Part shown: piece after piece, positions 33,507 to 44,618 of the stretch
Numbering within the stretch: position 1 is the stretch's first letter
Layout: every line of letters begins with the position of its first letter
Program-made: the position numbers and the translations under genes
Assembly: GCA_025354985.1 (NCBI GenBank)
Contig: JANXLU010000010.1
Location: 1-64,000 of the forward strand
Direction: 5' to 3'
Source: Chloroflexota bacterium
Lineage (GTDB): Bacteria; Chloroflexota; Anaerolineae; J036; Brachytrichaceae
Length of the DNA stretch: 64,000 nt
The notes under the pieces: generated by a model
The model's database searches: none
Seen by the model: the letters and a program-made list of their open reading frames with translations, nothing else
What the model was told of the DNA's origin: nothing

Positions 33507-34298
33507 TTACGCGCTTGCGCCCGCGTAGCGGCGGGTGCCCGCGCGCCAGATTGCCGACGCCACAACAAACGTGGCGGCGCCACCGCCGAGGCACGCAAGC
33601 ACCTGCCAGAGCGTTAGCTCGCCGCGGAGCGCTTGTAACGGCACCGTGGTCGCCAGTCCAATCGGAATCACAAACGTCACCAGCAACCTCAGCCAAGTCG
33701 GATAGACCCCGGTTGGATAGCGACCAGAGTCGGCAAGTGCATTCATCAAAGTGATGTTGTTATCAAACTTTGTAAACCAAAACACGGCCGAAATCAAGAC
33801 GAGCCATACGCTGTAGAGAACGACCAGACCACTCGCTGCCAACGCCAGGAACATCAGGATCTCCGTCGCGTTTGCCACCCGCCCCGCCATGCTCAATCCC
33901 AATGGCACCATGATCGCGGCCTGGATCAAGTTGTGCACTTGCCACACCTGCAGCCGCTGAATGCTCGTCAACAACTGGCTGTTGGCCGGCAGCAGAAATA
34001 TATAGTCGAGCGTGCCTTCACGCACACTCTTGTTAAATTGTTCGGTGTTGGGCCACATCATCCCAAACATCACGGACATGAGCACCTTCCACATCCCGAG
34101 CAACGCAATCAAATCGCCGGCCACCCAACCGCCGATGGTCGCGGTATTGCTATAAATAATACTGAGGCTGAGCAATTCCCAGCCAAGCCACAGAAGCGAG
34201 GTGATCAGATCGACGACAGTGTTGACGCGATAGGCAAAAATCACCTGCATATTCAATCGCAAGTAAGCCCGAATCAATCGCAATGCGGTCATGATCAT
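33507..34298 (-). CDS. ABC-2 family transporter permease
   Basis: A 263-residue polytopic membrane protein with about six helices. The N-terminal RLIRAYLRLNMQVIFAYRVNTVVD segment and the FGMMWPNTEQFNKSVREGTLDYIFLLPANSQLL amphipathic loop are characteristic of the COG3694/COG4587 ABC-2 permeases. These usually come as two permeases with one ATPase. Neither a second permease nor an ATPase gene is adjacent, so partners must be encoded elsewhere. The substrate is unknown. It lies 17 bp downstream of the secreted dehydrogenase gene on the same strand but need not be related in function. Confidence 0.82.
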   Translation of the reverse strand: MIMTALRLIRAYLRLNMQVIFAYRVNTVVDLITSLLWLGWELLSLSIIYSNTATIGGWVAGDLIALLGMWKVLMSVMFGMMWPNTEQFNKSVREGTLDYIFLLPANSQLLTSIQRLQVWQVHNLIQAAIMVPLGLSMAGRVANATEILMFLALAASGLVVLYSVWLVLISAVFWFTKFDNNITLMNALADSGRYPTGVYPTWLRLLVTFVIPIGLATTVPLQALRGELTLWQVLACLGGGAATFVVASAIWRAGTRRYAGASA

Positions 34299-34315
34299 AT
34301 TATGATCCGGCCGTT

Positions 34316-36433
34316 TTAGCGCACCCGTACGACCGCGTCGGTCATTACCGAGCCATCGCCATTCAGCAGGCGTGCTTTAAACACCCAGGTTGCATTGCTC
34401 TTCTTGGTCTGGTGCACTTTGAACATCAGTGCGTTCGCCCCGGCTTTTAGCTTCACCCGCGGCAGGTCAACGTCAACTGTATCATCCGGCACAGCACGCT
34501 CCACCCGCTTGTCCCATACCCCCTGACCATTGAGAAACACCTTCAAGCTCTCATCCGAGTTGATCCCGATCAGTGCCTCGCGCTCGGTGGGCACACTCAC
34601 CCATATGAAGGCATGTGCCACCATGTTGCTGATCAGAATATTTTCCTGGTTGGGTGAGAGCGCCGCTCGCAAATCTATAAGCCGGCTGCGGCTGCGGATT
34701 GGAAACATTGACTTGTCATCTATGCTCGTTGTAAACGTGTCTTCATTACCCAGGACGTTGTCATCAACAAACTTGTCCGGGTAACTTTTGGTCAACAGCC
34801 AGGTGCGCACATAGCCGTCGGCGCTTTGCGGATATATATTGACCCTGCTCACTCCTACGTTTCCATTCGCGTCGAGCGCGGCAAACGTGACCTGAACATA
34901 GCCACCGTCCAGATTGCTGTTGCCGTTGCTTGCCAGTTCCGGCATGGTCAGGATGGTCTCGGTGCCGGTTATCCCGTCAACCAAAACTGCGCCCACCGAC
35001 GGGTCATTTTGGTCGCGCATGGTGACCCACCAATATTGGGCAATTGAGTCCGGTGCGCCGCCCGCCAGCTTGATTGACTCACCAGTCTGATACACGTCGC
35101 CATCTCCCGGAGACAGAATACGCACGAATGGATGCGGGCTGGTGGCGGTGGCGAGCGCCGGGAGCGGGTTGTCCTTGAATGAAATTCGGCGCAGCCCACC
35201 CGAATAAATCGTCAGGTAATACAGCGCGCCATCCGGCCCGAATTGCAGATCCACCACCTCACCCGCGCCATCAACAAACGGCTCGACTGCTGCAAAGTGC
35301 CCATCTTCCTTTAGGGTCGCGCGCCAAATGCGCTGCGTGCTGTAGTCGGAAAAGAAATAATTTCCAAAGTAGCCATCCGGCCAATTGTGACCAAAATCAA
35401 ATGCGCCGCCGGTGACGCTGGCGTTGTTGCCTTTGTGCGGGTAATCAAATTCGCTCGGAACCACATTAAACAGCGTGACCGAGCTGCACGCGGTTCCAGT
35501 GACATATTCCAGGCGGGTGAGGATGCCCTCTACACACGGCCAGCCAAAATTTGCGCCCGCGGTTGCGCGCTGCACGCTTTCATAGGTGCTCCAACCGACG
35601 TTGCCGACATAGGGAATCCCGGTGATCGGATGAATGCCAAATCTAAAAGCATTCCGGTGGCCATAGCTCCACACGCGCGAGCGCGCGCTGTGCGGCTGGC
35701 TGGCCTCGAAAAACGGGTTGTCCGGCAGGCCGTCACCGGTCGCGGGGTCGAGACGCAACACCTTGCCGTTTAGTTTGTCCAGGTCTTGGGATCGATAGGC
35801 CAAATCGCTGCGTTCAAATGTGTATGCCCCGTCACCCAGTGATACAAACAGTGCGCCATCGACCGGGCTGAACCGCAGCGAGCCCACCGCATGAAATTGG
35901 GTGGTGGCCTCAAAATCATCCAGAAGCACCCTGGCCGAGGACCGGTCGGCGTTATCACCGTCCACGGTGTATCGCGTGAGCCGGCCTTTGCGCGGCGCCA
36001 CGTCATTATGTAGTTGCCCAGGAGCGTCGTATACATATAGCGCATATACAAAATGATTTTGATCAAAGTGCGGATCAACTGCAAAACCCACCAAACCCCG
36101 GTCGATATAGCTGTTGATCTCGTCGCGCAAATCGATCAGGGGACGGCCATACAGCACGCCGTCTTTCCAGATGCGCACATATCCTTCCTTCTCCGCGATA
36201 AATATGCGCCCATCCGGGGCAAATGCGAATGCGGTTGGAAACGTCAGCCCGGAAACCAATTCATCGCGGACGAACCCGGTCGGAAGCACAAACGGAGGGA
36301 TATCCAGCGCGCGGGCAATGTGCACGGGCTGAATTGTCAATAGCAAGCACAGCAGCAGGGTTCGCCGGGCGCCTGCAAGCAGCCATCGCACCCGCCTTCG
36401 CAAATTCCCGTGGGATGCGTCGTAAAGAATCAA
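34316..36433 (-). CDS. Secreted sorbosone/glucose dehydrogenase-like protein
   Basis: A 705-residue exported protein. A signal peptide follows a basic N-terminus (RRRVRWLLAGARRTLLLCLLL) and ends near IARA. Residues about 45-440 are a PQQ-dependent soluble glucose/sorbosone dehydrogenase-like six-blade propeller: FPTAFAFAPDGRIFIAEKEGYVRIW, RGLVGFAVDPHF, LNGKVLRLDPATGDGLPDNPF, VWSYGHRNAFRFGIHP and FGPDGALYYLTIYSGGLRRI. The C-terminal 230 residues include a jelly-roll-like domain (GINSDESLKVFLNGQGVW, LKAGANALMFKVHQ), perhaps carbohydrate-binding. The TTG start is supported by a perfect TATAAT 8 nt upstream. Substrate and true cofactor use are unverified. Confidence 0.87.
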   Translation of the reverse strand: MILYDASHGNLRRRVRWLLAGARRTLLLCLLLTIQPVHIARALDIPPFVLPTGFVRDELVSGLTFPTAFAFAPDGRIFIAEKEGYVRIWKDGVLYGRPLIDLRDEINSYIDRGLVGFAVDPHFDQNHFVYALYVYDAPGQLHNDVAPRKGRLTRYTVDGDNADRSSARVLLDDFEATTQFHAVGSLRFSPVDGALFVSLGDGAYTFERSDLAYRSQDLDKLNGKVLRLDPATGDGLPDNPFFEASQPHSARSRVWSYGHRNAFRFGIHPITGIPYVGNVGWSTYESVQRATAGANFGWPCVEGILTRLEYVTGTACSSVTLFNVVPSEFDYPHKGNNASVTGGAFDFGHNWPDGYFGNYFFSDYSTQRIWRATLKEDGHFAAVEPFVDGAGEVVDLQFGPDGALYYLTIYSGGLRRISFKDNPLPALATATSPHPFVRILSPGDGDVYQTGESIKLAGGAPDSIAQYWWVTMRDQNDPSVGAVLVDGITGTETILTMPELASNGNSNLDGGYVQVTFAALDANGNVGVSRVNIYPQSADGYVRTWLLTKSYPDKFVDDNVLGNEDTFTTSIDDKSMFPIRSRSRLIDLRAALSPNQENILISNMVAHAFIWVSVPTEREALIGINSDESLKVFLNGQGVWDKRVERAVPDDTVDVDLPRVKLKAGANALMFKVHQTKKSNATWVFKARLLNGDGSVMTDAVVRVR

Positions 36434-36441
36434 GCCTAAAA

Positions 36442-36447
36442 ATTATA
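36442..36447 (-). promoter_or_regulatory. -10 box TATAAT, leaderless-type
   Basis: A consensus minus-strand TATAAT lies 8 nt before the TTG start at 36433. It also shows that the gene has its own promoter despite the upstream gene ending only 41 bp away. Confidence 0.55.
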
Positions 36448-36474
36448 CGATTGGCGTCCGGCTTGCTTGCGAGC

Positions 36475-38766
36475 TCACGGACGACGCCAAATAACGACCG
36501 TATCATCCACCCAGCGCGTGCCGTCGGGTTTGAGCGCCGGGAGTCGTTCCTTGCTAACGGGATCGTAGAAGCCAATCTCTATTCGTGCGACCTCGGTAGT
36601 TAGATTAATGGCGCGTGTCTCCTGTATAACATCTCCGTTATCCCACCAGCGCGGCGTGAAGCGATCACCCAGCGGGGAATCATCTTCCTGGCTAATGGGC
36701 AGCCCGGCAGCATCCAGCAAATGTACAAACAGCACGGCATCCCTGCCAGTGCCGGCCGCGGCAGGTGGTTGCAATCCAGTCAGGCTTAGGATCAAATCGG
36801 TATTTACGGGCTTTGCACTGGCAGATTTCGCCGAGCTTGAACGTGGAACCAGGGTAAACCCGATCAACCGGGCAATTGAGCCAAAGCGCGCGTCCAGTGC
36901 CGTGGCAACGTTCGGTTGAACCGACGCCGCGCCATCGATTTTGATCGTACCGATAACCAATCGCTGTGCGCCGTTGGGGAGTGGCAACAGAGACGCCGCC
37001 TGATCGGGGCGTTGAATGGCAAGCCGGATCACAGCTGTGCCGCGCGCCGCGGTGGCGTCGATCGGCAACTCATACTGATCCTCAAACATGACGCTCGGAG
37101 CCCACTGGGTGGTGGCATATCGCCCGCGAAATGGGATGAAGCGTTTTCGTCCAACCACCTCGCCAGCCTGGTCGATGGCTTCAAGAAACACCCGATAGCT
37201 GGTGGGGATTGGCTGATCCAAGGCACCCCATAACAGTCGGATGTTGACACTCGCCCCAGGTTTGACTACACGCTGCATAAGATCGGCCGACCATAAGTGC
37301 AACTCGTCATTTATTTTCAGGTTTATCCCACTTGGTGCCAGCGCATTCAGCTGGGTTTGGTTAAGCGTTGGTGGTGTTGCGAACGCGGGGACTAGCACCG
37401 TAAATGGGGTGACCGCCGAAAGCACAAACAGAGCGCCGGATACAACCAATACCGACCCCGCATGGGTTCGGTCGGGCAGCACCGCCAACCAGCCTTGCGC
37501 GACCAACAAGGCAATGCAGGCTGAACCGGGCATAAGCAACCGGCTGTTCTCCGTGCCGACGTGAGTGCGCATCCAAGATAAAAACAGTGCAAGCAGTGCA
37601 GCTTGCCAGGCCAGCAATATGAGCCAATCCCTGCGCAGCCAGCGTCCGCGCCCGGCGACCTCACGCCACATGCGCGTAACCAGCCCGATAACCGCCACTG
37701 CCAAGCCGGCAAAAAAGAGCGCATCAACCCAGCCCGGGAAAACCTTCTCGATACCAAGGACGCCCCAAAAGGTGATAAACAACTGGGGTATCCGCTGCAA
37801 AATATCCGGCGCAGTCAGGGGCGCTGCGCGTTCAAGCGCGGCGTTCATTTGTTGCACCTGGGACCATGCGAGCGGATCGCCATACCGCACACTATTGCCC
37901 ACCAACCACCAACCCGCCGTGAGTAGGAATCCGCCGGCAAGCGCCGGGAGCGCGAGCGCCCAGCGCGCCGATCTAAACCGCACAACCAGCATCAGGACAG
38001 CAGGCGCCAGAAGTCCCAGCGCCTGAATCTTACACAGCATGGCCAGGCCAATGCACCCGCCAAGCACAAAAAACTGCCACCATACCCGCCGTGGAGAGTC
38101 GGTTGCTGCCGTGACAGTAATGCGGATCATCCAGGCACAGGCAAGCGTGGCCCCAAACGTCACGGCGATATCGTTGGTGACAACGCTGCTGAGGTGAATA
38201 AACTTTGGGTTAAACGCCACCAGGGCCGCGGCCAGGATGGGCATGAGCGCGCCAGTCTTCGCGGTGACACGTGCCATAAGCGTGCCGATCCAGAATACAC
38301 ACAGAACCACCCCAATCCCAAGCACAGTTGACAGCGCTCGCGCAGCATGAACCGCCCATGCCACGCCCGAATACGGCCAGTGTTCAAGCCCGGTGTGAAG
38401 ATGCTGATTGGCCACGCTGGCGTGATCCGCGTTCACATCAAGATCAAACCAATCCCGGTTTAGCAAACTGATCAGCCGAAGATCACTTGGAGAATATCGA
38501 AAAGGCGCAATCACCAATGCGACTGATGCGTAATACAGCGGCGGCTGAAAGGCTTCATGTGAGGGCGTTTCGATGCGCAAATCCGGCGGGCGACGTTCGC
38601 GCACTAGAAAATCGGCGTAACCAAAGTGGGCCGCTTCATCGCTGGCCTCAAAAAGGGGCAGCACGGCGTTGTTGATCAGGCACAGCGCAGCAAAGGCCCC
38701 GCAGATTAGCCATAGCCAGATGGAGGGGCGGGATGTGTGCAGCGGACTGCGCGTTAGCGGGGACAA
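36475..38766 (-). CDS. Polytopic membrane protein, DUF2142/GT-C-like
   Basis: A 763-residue membrane protein with about 12 hydrophobic helices in residues 15-440 and a soluble, beta-rich C-terminal part of about 320 residues. The early extracytoplasmic segment LFEASDEAAHFGYADFLV carries the DE-AHF motif of DUF2142 proteins and resembles the acidic loop of GT-C glycosyltransferases. AALVAFNPKFIHLSSVVTNDIAVTF is also typical. It would use a polyprenyl-phosphate sugar to modify envelope glycans or proteins; the substrate is unknown. The layout (GT-C helices plus C-terminal soluble domain) parallels the protein at 18057. The TTG start is supported by GGAG 4 nt and GATAAT 9 nt upstream. Confidence 0.75.
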   Translation of the reverse strand: MSPLTRSPLHTSRPSIWLWLICGAFAALCLINNAVLPLFEASDEAAHFGYADFLVRERRPPDLRIETPSHEAFQPPLYYASVALVIAPFRYSPSDLRLISLLNRDWFDLDVNADHASVANQHLHTGLEHWPYSGVAWAVHAARALSTVLGIGVVLCVFWIGTLMARVTAKTGALMPILAAALVAFNPKFIHLSSVVTNDIAVTFGATLACAWMIRITVTAATDSPRRVWWQFFVLGGCIGLAMLCKIQALGLLAPAVLMLVVRFRSARWALALPALAGGFLLTAGWWLVGNSVRYGDPLAWSQVQQMNAALERAAPLTAPDILQRIPQLFITFWGVLGIEKVFPGWVDALFFAGLAVAVIGLVTRMWREVAGRGRWLRRDWLILLAWQAALLALFLSWMRTHVGTENSRLLMPGSACIALLVAQGWLAVLPDRTHAGSVLVVSGALFVLSAVTPFTVLVPAFATPPTLNQTQLNALAPSGINLKINDELHLWSADLMQRVVKPGASVNIRLLWGALDQPIPTSYRVFLEAIDQAGEVVGRKRFIPFRGRYATTQWAPSVMFEDQYELPIDATAARGTAVIRLAIQRPDQAASLLPLPNGAQRLVIGTIKIDGAASVQPNVATALDARFGSIARLIGFTLVPRSSSAKSASAKPVNTDLILSLTGLQPPAAAGTGRDAVLFVHLLDAAGLPISQEDDSPLGDRFTPRWWDNGDVIQETRAINLTTEVARIEIGFYDPVSKERLPALKPDGTRWVDDTVVIWRRP

Positions 38767-38839
38767 GTCTCCGCTATTATCTTTTAGGTGGCGGGCTTGT
38801 TCGTTAGCAGTACACCGGGGCCCAGACCCGGATACGCGT

Positions 38840-39259
38840 CTAGATGCGAATGACGTCGTCCAACCCGGGGTTTTCCAGCAGGGTCTTTATGTTTTCCTTG
38901 TTGCCCACACCGCGTTCGATCTTGATCCAATTCTGGCGATCACGTTCAGCAGCGCGCATCAGTTCGAGATACCCCACCAGGGCAACCTTGGTGGGTTCGT
39001 CCGTGCAGGTTTTGAGCATGTTATCGATTGCGACTTTGGTTTCCTTCAGACCAGCCACCATCTGCCGGAGCATATTTGCCCGGTCATACATTACCTTGGT
39101 GTCTTTTGAATTAAGATCGTATTTGGGATAAGCGATGTGATGCACCCGCAGAAACTCCATTCGTGATTTGAACTTCGGATCCTCCGTCACGCCCTTGGAC
39201 GGTTTGTGGCTTGTCCACCACGCATACTCGAAATTTTTGGGCATGTCACCTTTTTTCAT
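38840..39259 (-). CDS. Hypothetical protein
   Basis: A 139-residue soluble protein that I do not recognise. It is rich in Lys and charged residues, with a predicted helical middle (NMLRQMVAGLKETKVAIDNMLKTC). There is no signal peptide, no metal motif and no membrane segment. The start is secure: AGGAG lies 6 nt before the ATG. It stands apart, separated by more than 70 bp from both neighbours. The 160-bp gap before the LCAT-like gene (39260-39419) holds nothing else I can identify. Confidence 0.65.
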   Translation of the reverse strand: MKKGDMPKNFEYAWWTSHKPSKGVTEDPKFKSRMEFLRVHHIAYPKYDLNSKDTKVMYDRANMLRQMVAGLKETKVAIDNMLKTCTDEPTKVALVGYLELMRAAERDRQNWIKIERGVGNKENIKTLLENPGLDDVIRI

Positions 39260-39265
39260 ATTTTT

Positions 39266-39270
39266 CTCCT
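39266..39270 (-). promoter_or_regulatory. Ribosome-binding site of the gene at 39259
   Basis: Minus-strand AGGAG 6 nt before the ATG. Confidence 0.6.
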
Positions 39271-39419
39271 AGAGCTAGCATCATACGTCTGATATTTGGC
39301 CGTTGCCGGTGCGCGCGCAGCTGCGCTGTCGCCATGGCATCTAAACCATGAACCCAGGATATCTGTTCATCGTTACCCACTCATTACCAAATGAAAAATG
39401 ACATACATGGGCGCTTTAT

Positions 39420-42400
39420 TTACTTGTCAATCACAATCAGGGGCAGTGCCAGTGTATTGACGGACATGGCCGCGCTTCCCGAAGATGAAAGCAAACGCCC
39501 ACTCGCCAGCGTCGCCGATGCTGCGTTGCGAACAACCAGTCTGGCTACGACCCCGGAGCCGCCTGGACCGATCGGCGTGGCACCCAGGCTAAATGCGCCA
39601 ATCCGTACCCTCGTTTGGGCATCTTGCTGATCAGTTTGGACCGGCAACAGGGTGAAGCTGCGCGTTGCACCCGCTATGAATTCACCGGATGCCAGGCTCA
39701 CAATCTCGGCATTCGACGGAAGCAACAGCGTGGCTTCGTAAGCACCCAGATCACGCACCTTGCGCGCGCTTAACTCCAAGATCGTCAACTGTGGATCTTC
39801 CGGATCGGGTCGGCTGGTCAGGAACAGATTCGTCGCGTTTTTCGTGCGAAAGAGTGGGCCGGGATAGGCGTTGCAATCGCTGTTCCAGCGGTTGGCCACA
39901 AATTGCACATCCTCCACATCGACGCGGAAGTTGCTGTTCAAATCAAGGCGGGTCTCATACAACGCATCCGTGCTCGCGCTGTTCCAGCGATAGGCGATGT
40001 ACTGCACGTCATCAATGCGCACATAGCCATCCGGCGCGTTCAATGGGCCTGTAAAGTCACCGCGGCAGGCGGGAACCGGCGTGCCGGTGGCGGTTGCCGT
40101 GGCCGTCGGGGTCCGCGTCGGAGTTGCGGTTCGTGTGGGCGTCGGGGTGCGCGTTGGAGTTGGGGTTTCTGTGGGGGTTCCGGTTTCAGTTGGCGTGGGC
40201 GTCAGGCTGGGCAGCGCGGTCAAGGTTGCCAGCGGGGTCAAAGTTGGTTGTAATGTGGGCGGATTACCCGTCGCTGGGACCACGTGCACTGTTTGCGACA
40301 CGGCGTTTACGTTGCCAAACATGTCCACAGCCATTACATAAAGCTGACGCGTCCCGGTCGGGCCAGTGACATATCCCATCAATCCGGCATAGGTATCAGT
40401 CATGTCATAACGCATGTGCAGGGACTCGCCGTCACTGTCAATGTCATCTGAGCCGTCCACATCAAAAATCATGAGGACATCCTTGACAACGCTTTCATCG
40501 GTGATAAGCAGCGAGGCACCGAGGTAACTGTTTACCGGCACGGTGATGTCTTGCGTTGGCGTGATCCACATCATTATGGGCGCATGGTTGTCATTCAACA
40601 CATCCTTTCCGGGCATCGGTAGTTGAATAAATTTGTGTTCACCGAGCGCCAGCGTACCGCTATCGGTCATGGATACGTTGCCGGATGGACCAATCGCTTC
40701 ATATTTGATAAAGTATGGTTGCCCAAGCCCGATCAGTTCGAGCGTCATGGATGGCGGTGTCTGCTTGCTGATAAAGGTCAGGTCGGTTCCCTGACCGTCG
40801 CCCATCCAATACGTCCCCGGAATGTCCTGTTTGAACCCCTCCTCCAGACTTACTCCGGTCTTGCGTCCTTCCTCATCAATCAGGTAGCCCATGACGGGGT
40901 CCTTGGTGACCGTGCCGCGGTACGCCGCATCCGGATTCTTGATCTGATCAGAGAGGAATTGGGCGTTCTTAGAAAGCTGTCCAACAAGCAACTTTGTGGC
41001 CTGATCCTTGACGTAGTTAAAAACTTTCTGTTGAATAAATCCGCCGGGCGCATCCTGGATTAGGAATGAGCCAATTTCGCGATAACCGTTGTAGGCAGCG
41101 GCAATGTCTTTGTTTAGCAACTTCGTGCTGATGGGTGCGCCGGTCGGGTTAAACACCTCAAGCCCGCGCAGAATTTCGGCCTGGCTCCCGCGGTCAAACA
41201 TCAAGCCAACATGGTTGACGTTTCCTATTCTTGGTAGTTTTATCTTGTTGGACAACGGCTTGCCGTTCAGGTCGATAAACGGTCCGGCAGCTGAGCCATA
41301 CATGACCGTGCCATCCCCAATTTTGTCAAGATGCATGGTCGGAAGTTGCAGCGTTGCTGGAACGTTGTGCTGGGCCCAGAACCACTCTTCCGAACCGTTT
41401 GAACACTTGCCCTGAATATCCCCCATCGTGACAATGTCCGCGAAAAACAACTGGGCGCCTTTGACGATAAAATCCGCGATCTTGAAGTAGACAAATATGC
41501 GGGCCAGCACTTGCGTATCAAGGGATTTTGACAATGAATCAATATACGGGCTGAGCAAATTGTCTGGATCAAGCAGGTATCCCGTGAGCTTGAGATTGCC
41601 AAGTAATCCCTTAATCTTGGCGGCAATGGCGGCCGGTGCCTCGAATATCGCCGAACCGAGGTTCAGATCCGAGCATACTGGTGACGGTACCATGCGCTCC
41701 TGCAAATAAGTGATAGTGTCCTTGTTGTCACTCCCCGCAATAACCACGACGTCGCTTAGCACCAATGACACCCACGGAGGTAAATTGGCGTCTGGTGACA
41801 CCAGACCCCCGTTTAAGTCTTGCGCCAGGTCATTGTTATACTTTTCCAGCCCGGGTATTTGAAGAAGCGTTCGCAGGAAGCCACCTGAGAACGACCGTTG
41901 CAGGTTGGGATCTGGATCATCCGCACCATCCGAACCCAGTTCAATGACGGGATACGTTGCCATCAGGGCGCGCGCTGTCGGCAGATAGGCGCTGATAAAC
42001 GCGCGCTGGCGCAGATCCTCATTTTTTGGCACGGAGGGGCTGGCCGGGTCCAAGATTGGCAGCGGCAGCGTGGTGCTCATGATCACCCGGTCAGGCCCGT
42101 TGATAATATTGTTGGGGTTTGAAGTGACATGCAAATACTCGGCATAAATGATCTTGGACAGCACCAGCCGGAAACTTATGTCATCTACAAAGTTGTTCAC
42201 CATCGGATTGAGCGCCTTGGCCGCACCAAAGTGGGGCACACCCACACTGATGAAATGGCGGATGGCCGGCAAGTGCGCTGCCCCAAGCGTACTGTTTGGC
42301 CCGATGGTCGGGTTAGTCAACACACCCTGATAGGCATCGCTCTGCAAATAGGTTCGGGCAACCAGGCCACCCGTGCTATGCGCGATGATGTCCACGCCAT

Positions 42401-44540
42401 CCAAGTCGGGATTGTCCGGGTGGTCAAAAGCCCACTGGTCCGCGGCCTTGCGCAAATACAAACCCAGATAGTCGACCCCGTATTGAAAATTTAGATCACT
42501 AATACCATCCGCCGTTAATCCCGCTATGTGTCCGTCAAACGAGCCATCAAACGGACCTGGCGGCAACCGCCAGTCGTAATTGACAAAGAAATACGTCTTG
42601 CCGTAGTCATAACCGACGTTGTAGAGCGTTTGCGAAATATCGTTGTATACGCCCAGAAGTGGGTCAGAAACAATGTGTTCCGGTTGTGGTCCGCGATGCG
42701 TCCACCATTCGTAGTCTCCACGCGCCGGACCGGTGCCCACGATTCCGGGGATCACCAAAACCGGCCGCGGTACCTGGGTTCGGGTCTTGAGCACGGCCTT
42801 TTGCCCGCTGCTCATGGTGACCCAAATAGCCATTTCGTCCAGACCGGTCAGCCGCTCGGAAATGTTTAGATCTACGACCGTACCAATCAAACCGGTGATA
42901 ACGTCACCAGTTCGAATGATGCGTTCCGTCCGGATTGTAGGCTGGATTTGTTCGTTTGGCAGCGCATCATCCGGGATCGTCACCCGGCTGCGAAACACGG
43001 CTATCTGGCCATCCTCGTCATTCGCAACGAACCCCACGCCAAAGTGATGCAGGTGCGGGTCCAGTGTTCGATTGGTGGCGACCCGCTTGTTAAGTTGGAA
43101 CCCGGTGATGAAGCCAAAATCTTCAGGCGGACTAGCGTCAATCCTGCCGTTGTTGTTAACATCCTTCCAAAGTTCCGCCGGGTCAAGCTTTCCGTCACAG
43201 GCGATGCCCGCAAGTTTGAAGGTGGAGCGATCCGCCGTATTGGTATTGAAGCCGGTCCAAAACTCGCGTCGAACCGACGCATAGATTCCGTCACCGGGTG
43301 AAGTGTATGTTCCAGAAAGCAAGGCGCCGTTTGCCAAGTTTCCCTTAAACGAAACTACTTCAGAGTCTCCTGAAACACTGGACCGCTGCCCCACGGACGA
43401 CCAATATGCACCCGCGATTGAGATTCTGCCACCCAAATCAGGATCTAGCAGTACAAGGGGTGGATTGGCCAGCGCAGCATCGCGCACCACCGTTCGTCCG
43501 TCGTTCGAGAGAACTGGATACAGCAGCGGCGTAGACAAATCCACATGTATCGGTGAACTCAGTGAGTCCGGCCCATTGTTTTTCGCCAGACCCTTGAACA
43601 GGACATTCTGGTCGAGAAACCCGAACACGGTTGAGGGTGGCGTATTGTCGTTAATGCTGACGTGCTGGTTGGCAAGCTGGAATTGCTGACCAGGTCCTCC
43701 CCGCCCGTAAATGGAGTAGCCATTGGTGTTAACAGTTGGGGCGGGATCTGGATTGAATACAAGGTTGAATGAAAACGCTCCGCCACCGTTTTTTAGCTCC
43801 GATGCAACCAGATATCCTGCATTGTTGATTTGCGTCTGACCGACAAAGCTGATGCCCGGTGCGTAGAAGTTTTCGTGGATGAGATGCAGGTCATTGAAAG
43901 CGGTTCCCCACCAAAGTGTTTCATATCCATTCTTGACCGCGGTGAACGCCACCCGGCCGTTGTCGTTGATTGAAATGCCTTCGCCAATATCGTTGATGAT
44001 GGTTGCCGTGCCCAAATCATCCGCAAACCCGTAGTTGGTCTTTGCAACAATCTCAAAGTTGGTGGCCGCCACTGGCGATGAGATCAGACACGATGAGGTG
44101 ATCACGGGTGTGGCCGTTGGTGTTTGCGTCGGAGTTTTGGTCACGGTATTGGTTGGCGTCGCCGTGTCAGTGGCAGTATTGGTTGGTGTGGCTGTATTGG
44201 TTGGTGTAGCGGTCGACGTGGGTGTGGCGGTAGCGGTCGGAGTACTCGTTTCGGTTGGGGTTGGCGTACTGGTATCTGTGGCAGTAGCAGTTGGCGTCCG
44301 AGTGGGTGTACTGCTGGACAAGATGACGATTGTCGGAGATGCAGTTGGCGTGTCAGTGAGACCAGGTGTCGGTGTATCCGTGGGTGCGCTCAGCTGCCAG
44401 GGCGGTGCGAGCGGAATAACCACCTCGGGTTCCGCAGCCGAGTCTGCCGCGTGTGCAACGGTCGCACCCAGAGGCGCCAGGGGTGAGGCAAGCAATAATA
44501 TGACAAGGGTTAGCTGGCGTATCTTGCGGCGGATGTCCAT
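39420..44540 (-). CDS. Large secreted LCAT/lipase-like protein with dockerin and cohesin-like domain
   Basis: A 1706-residue exported protein. Order: signal peptide ending near VAHA; T/P-rich linker (about 45-140); an N-terminal beta-rich region (about 145-590) with [15 protein letters not shown]-type phrases seen in propeller-like proteins. Next comes an LCAT/PGAP1-like alpha/beta-hydrolase ([22 protein letters not shown], nucleophile elbow [12 protein letters not shown], late [12 protein letters not shown]), which suggests an esterase or acyltransferase acting on lipids. Then a further beta-rich region, a second T/P linker, a type I dockerin (two F-hand-like repeats; the second, [12 protein letters not shown], is a good calcium loop) at about 40080-39860, and a cohesin-like domain with a terminal [13 protein letters not shown] cohesin gene lies upstream. 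The ATG at 44540 gives a normal signal peptide. Confidence 0.82.
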   Translation of the reverse strand: MDIRRKIRQLTLVILLLASPLAPLGATVAHAADSAAEPEVVIPLAPPWQLSAPTDTPTPGLTDTPTASPTIVILSSSTPTRTPTATATDTSTPTPTETSTPTATATPTSTATPTNTATPTNTATDTATPTNTVTKTPTQTPTATPVITSSCLISSPVAATNFEIVAKTNYGFADDLGTATIINDIGEGISINDNGRVAFTAVKNGYETLWWGTAFNDLHLIHENFYAPGISFVGQTQINNAGYLVASELKNGGGAFSFNLVFNPDPAPTVNTNGYSIYGRGGPGQQFQLANQHVSINDNTPPSTVFGFLDQNVLFKGLAKNNGPDSLSSPIHVDLSTPLLYPVLSNDGRTVVRDAALANPPLVLLDPDLGGRISIAGAYWSSVGQRSSVSGDSEVVSFKGNLANGALLSGTYTSPGDGIYASVRREFWTGFNTNTADRSTFKLAGIACDGKLDPAELWKDVNNNGRIDASPPEDFGFITGFQLNKRVATNRTLDPHLHHFGVGFVANDEDGQIAVFRSRVTIPDDALPNEQIQPTIRTERIIRTGDVITGLIGTVVDLNISERLTGLDEMAIWVTMSSGQKAVLKTRTQVPRPVLVIPGIVGTGPARGDYEWWTHRGPQPEHIVSDPLLGVYNDISQTLYNVGYDYGKTYFFVNYDWRLPPGPFDGSFDGHIAGLTADGISDLNFQYGVDYLGLYLRKAADQWAFDHPDNPDLDGVDIIAHSTGGLVARTYLQSDAYQGVLTNPTIGPNSTLGAAHLPAIRHFISVGVPHFGAAKALNPMVNNFVDDISFRLVLSKIIYAEYLHVTSNPNNIINGPDRVIMSTTLPLPILDPASPSVPKNEDLRQRAFISAYLPTARALMATYPVIELGSDGADDPDPNLQRSFSGGFLRTLLQIPGLEKYNNDLAQDLNGGLVSPDANLPPWVSLVLSDVVVIAGSDNKDTITYLQERMVPSPVCSDLNLGSAIFEAPAAIAAKIKGLLGNLKLTGYLLDPDNLLSPYIDSLSKSLDTQVLARIFVYFKIADFIVKGAQLFFADIVTMGDIQGKCSNGSEEWFWAQHNVPATLQLPTMHLDKIGDGTVMYGSAAGPFIDLNGKPLSNKIKLPRIGNVNHVGLMFDRGSQAEILRGLEVFNPTGAPISTKLLNKDIAAAYNGYREIGSFLIQDAPGGFIQQKVFNYVKDQATKLLVGQLSKNAQFLSDQIKNPDAAYRGTVTKDPVMGYLIDEEGRKTGVSLEEGFKQDIPGTYWMGDGQGTDLTFISKQTPPSMTLELIGLGQPYFIKYEAIGPSGNVSMTDSGTLALGEHKFIQLPMPGKDVLNDNHAPIMMWITPTQDITVPVNSYLGASLLITDESVVKDVLMIFDVDGSDDIDSDGESLHMRYDMTDTYAGLMGYVTGPTGTRQLYVMAVDMFGNVNAVSQTVHVVPATGNPPTLQPTLTPLATLTALPSLTPTPTETGTPTETPTPTRTPTPTRTATPTRTPTATATATGTPVPACRGDFTGPLNAPDGYVRIDDVQYIAYRWNSASTDALYETRLDLNSNFRVDVEDVQFVANRWNSDCNAYPGPLFRTKNATNLFLTSRPDPEDPQLTILELSARKVRDLGAYEATLLLPSNAEIVSLASGEFIAGATRSFTLLPVQTDQQDAQTRVRIGAFSLGATPIGPGGSGVVARLVVRNAASATLASGRLLSSSGSAAMSVNTLALPLIVIDK

Positions 44541-44618
44541 GGTGTCAGTTTTGATCAGGGAACTGCTCACTCTCCAGCCCGACAAGTGCTCAGGTTTTGC
44601 TCACGGTGCCATCACAAT
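44541..44618. promoter_or_regulatory. Direct-repeat array, about 11-bp period, upstream of the LCAT/dockerin gene
   Basis: On the plus strand TGCTCA occurs at 44564, 44587 and 44598. Weaker in-phase copies contain TCA at 44545 (GTGTCAG), 44555 (TTGATCAG) and 44612. Intervals between the TCA cores are 10, 12, 23 (two periods), 11 and 11 bp. Heptamers repeated at one helical turn are the usual site form of OmpR/PhoB-type and SARP-type activators. The right end of the array overlaps the 3' end of the cohesin gene. Confidence 0.6.
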
